DNA of 64,000 nt, taken from positions 806,001 to 870,000 of the forward strand of contig CAWIEX010000012.1 in NCBI GenBank assembly GCA_963835295.1, in the 5' to 3' direction. Positions 63,635 to 64,000 of this stretch are shown piece after piece. A program made the translations under genes and the position numbers. Position 1 is the stretch's first letter; each line of letters starts with the position of its first letter. Under the pieces are notes generated by a model. That model saw only the letters and a list, made by a program, of their open reading frames with translations. It was not told the DNA's origin and searched no databases. The stretch comes from JAOPZW01 sp963835295. Lineage in GTDB: Bacteria > Actinomycetota > Thermoleophilia > Solirubrobacterales > Solirubrobacteraceae.

Positions 63635-64000
63635 TCACAGCACCTTGGAGAGGAACGCCCGCGTCCGCTCGTGGCGCGGCGCGCCGAACAGCTCCGCCGG
63701 GGGCCCGGACTCCACGACGACGCCGCCGTCCATGAAGACCGCGGTGTCCGCGACCTCGCGCGCGAAGCCGATCTCGTGGCTGACGACGATCATCGTCATG
63801 CCCTCCTGCGCGAGCCGGCGCATCACGTCGAGCACCTCGCCGACGAGCTCGGGGTCAAGCGCCGAGGTCGGCTCGTCGAAGAGCATGAGCTTGGGTTTCA
63901 TGGCCAGCGCACGGGCGATGGCGACGCGCTGCTGCTGGCCGCCCGAGAGCTGCGCCGGGTAGGCGTTCTCCTTGTCGGCGAGGCCCACCATGCCCAGCAG
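63635..64000 (-). CDS. Polar amino-acid ABC transporter ATP-binding protein (5' end outside window)
   Basis: 122 codons visible, the C-terminal half of a GlnQ/HisP-like ATPase: LSGGQQQRVAIARALAMKPK (ABC signature), LMLFDEPTSALDPELVGEVL (Walker B and D loop) and MIVVSHEIGFAREVADTAVF (switch His). Ends ELFGAPRHERTRAFLSKVL. It powers uptake of a polar amino acid; the specificity and the permease genes are outside. Confidence 0.95.
   Translation of the reverse strand: MLGMVGLADKENAYPAQLSGGQQQRVAIARALAMKPKLMLFDEPTSALDPELVGEVLDVMRRLAQEGMTMIVVSHEIGFAREVADTAVFMDGGVVVESGPPAELFGAPRHERTRAFLSKVL

Noticed and set aside
1..64000. CRISPR array, prophage structural genes or restriction system
   Set aside because: No regularly spaced repeats, no capsid or portal genes and no methylase/restriction pair were seen.

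Overview
The window is about 70 percent G+C with dense short operons, frequent GTG/TTG starts and 4-base GTGA/ATGA overlaps. It carries F420/deazaflavin and LLM enzymes, a SigB/SigF-type sigma factor, NarL-type two-component systems and a c-di-AMP (ydaO-type) riboswitch ahead of a cell-wall hydrolase. This points to an actinobacterial chromosome, most likely a soil Thermoleophilia/Solirubrobacterales-like lineage; the lineage is inferred from protein style, no rRNA is present.

Region 1 (1-9.9 kb): partial flavin monooxygenase; HD-GYP/LuxR regulator; a tetR-ClC-SCO1/TlpA operon; a divergent TetR/SnoaL pair over a perfect operator; a membrane M23 peptidase; an HTH-DUF5985-DUF5985 operon. Region 2 (10-24.2 kb): signalling and envelope block with three response regulator/histidine kinase pairs, two related Crp-like regulators, a secreted clan GH-A protein, a sigma factor, a subtilase, the riboswitch with its peptidoglycan-binding/NlpC-like target, a secreted repeat-poor protein and a deazaflavin nitroreductase-like protein.

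Region 3 (24.2-35.7 kb): accessory and decayed: methyltransferase, YihY/BrkB remnant, frameshifted anti-sigma-like gene, the 3' half of a tRNA-Met gene next to a tyrosine integrase broken by one amber codon, gene remnants repeated elsewhere, SDR/TetR pair, an IS110 element, and a nucleotidyltransferase gene pair. Region 4 (36-50.7 kb): LLM-DUF899-hydrolase operon, MocR regulator, proline dehydrogenase, gene fragments, a decayed DipZ-like redoxin, an H-NOX sensor operon whose GGDEF-EAL partner is broken by a 28-base duplication, and another kinase/regulator pair.

Region 5 (51-64 kb): mobile elements: IS1182-type, a second IS110, and an IS256 element interrupted by a third IS110. PhyH/AraC, a frameshifted cupredoxin-like gene, a tandem STAS protein, fragments, and the start of an amino-acid ABC transporter ATPase complete it. 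The most striking observation is that the third IS110 carries, in a hairpin at its 3' end, short sequences matching both halves of the site it occupies, in the arrangement expected for a bridge RNA target loop.
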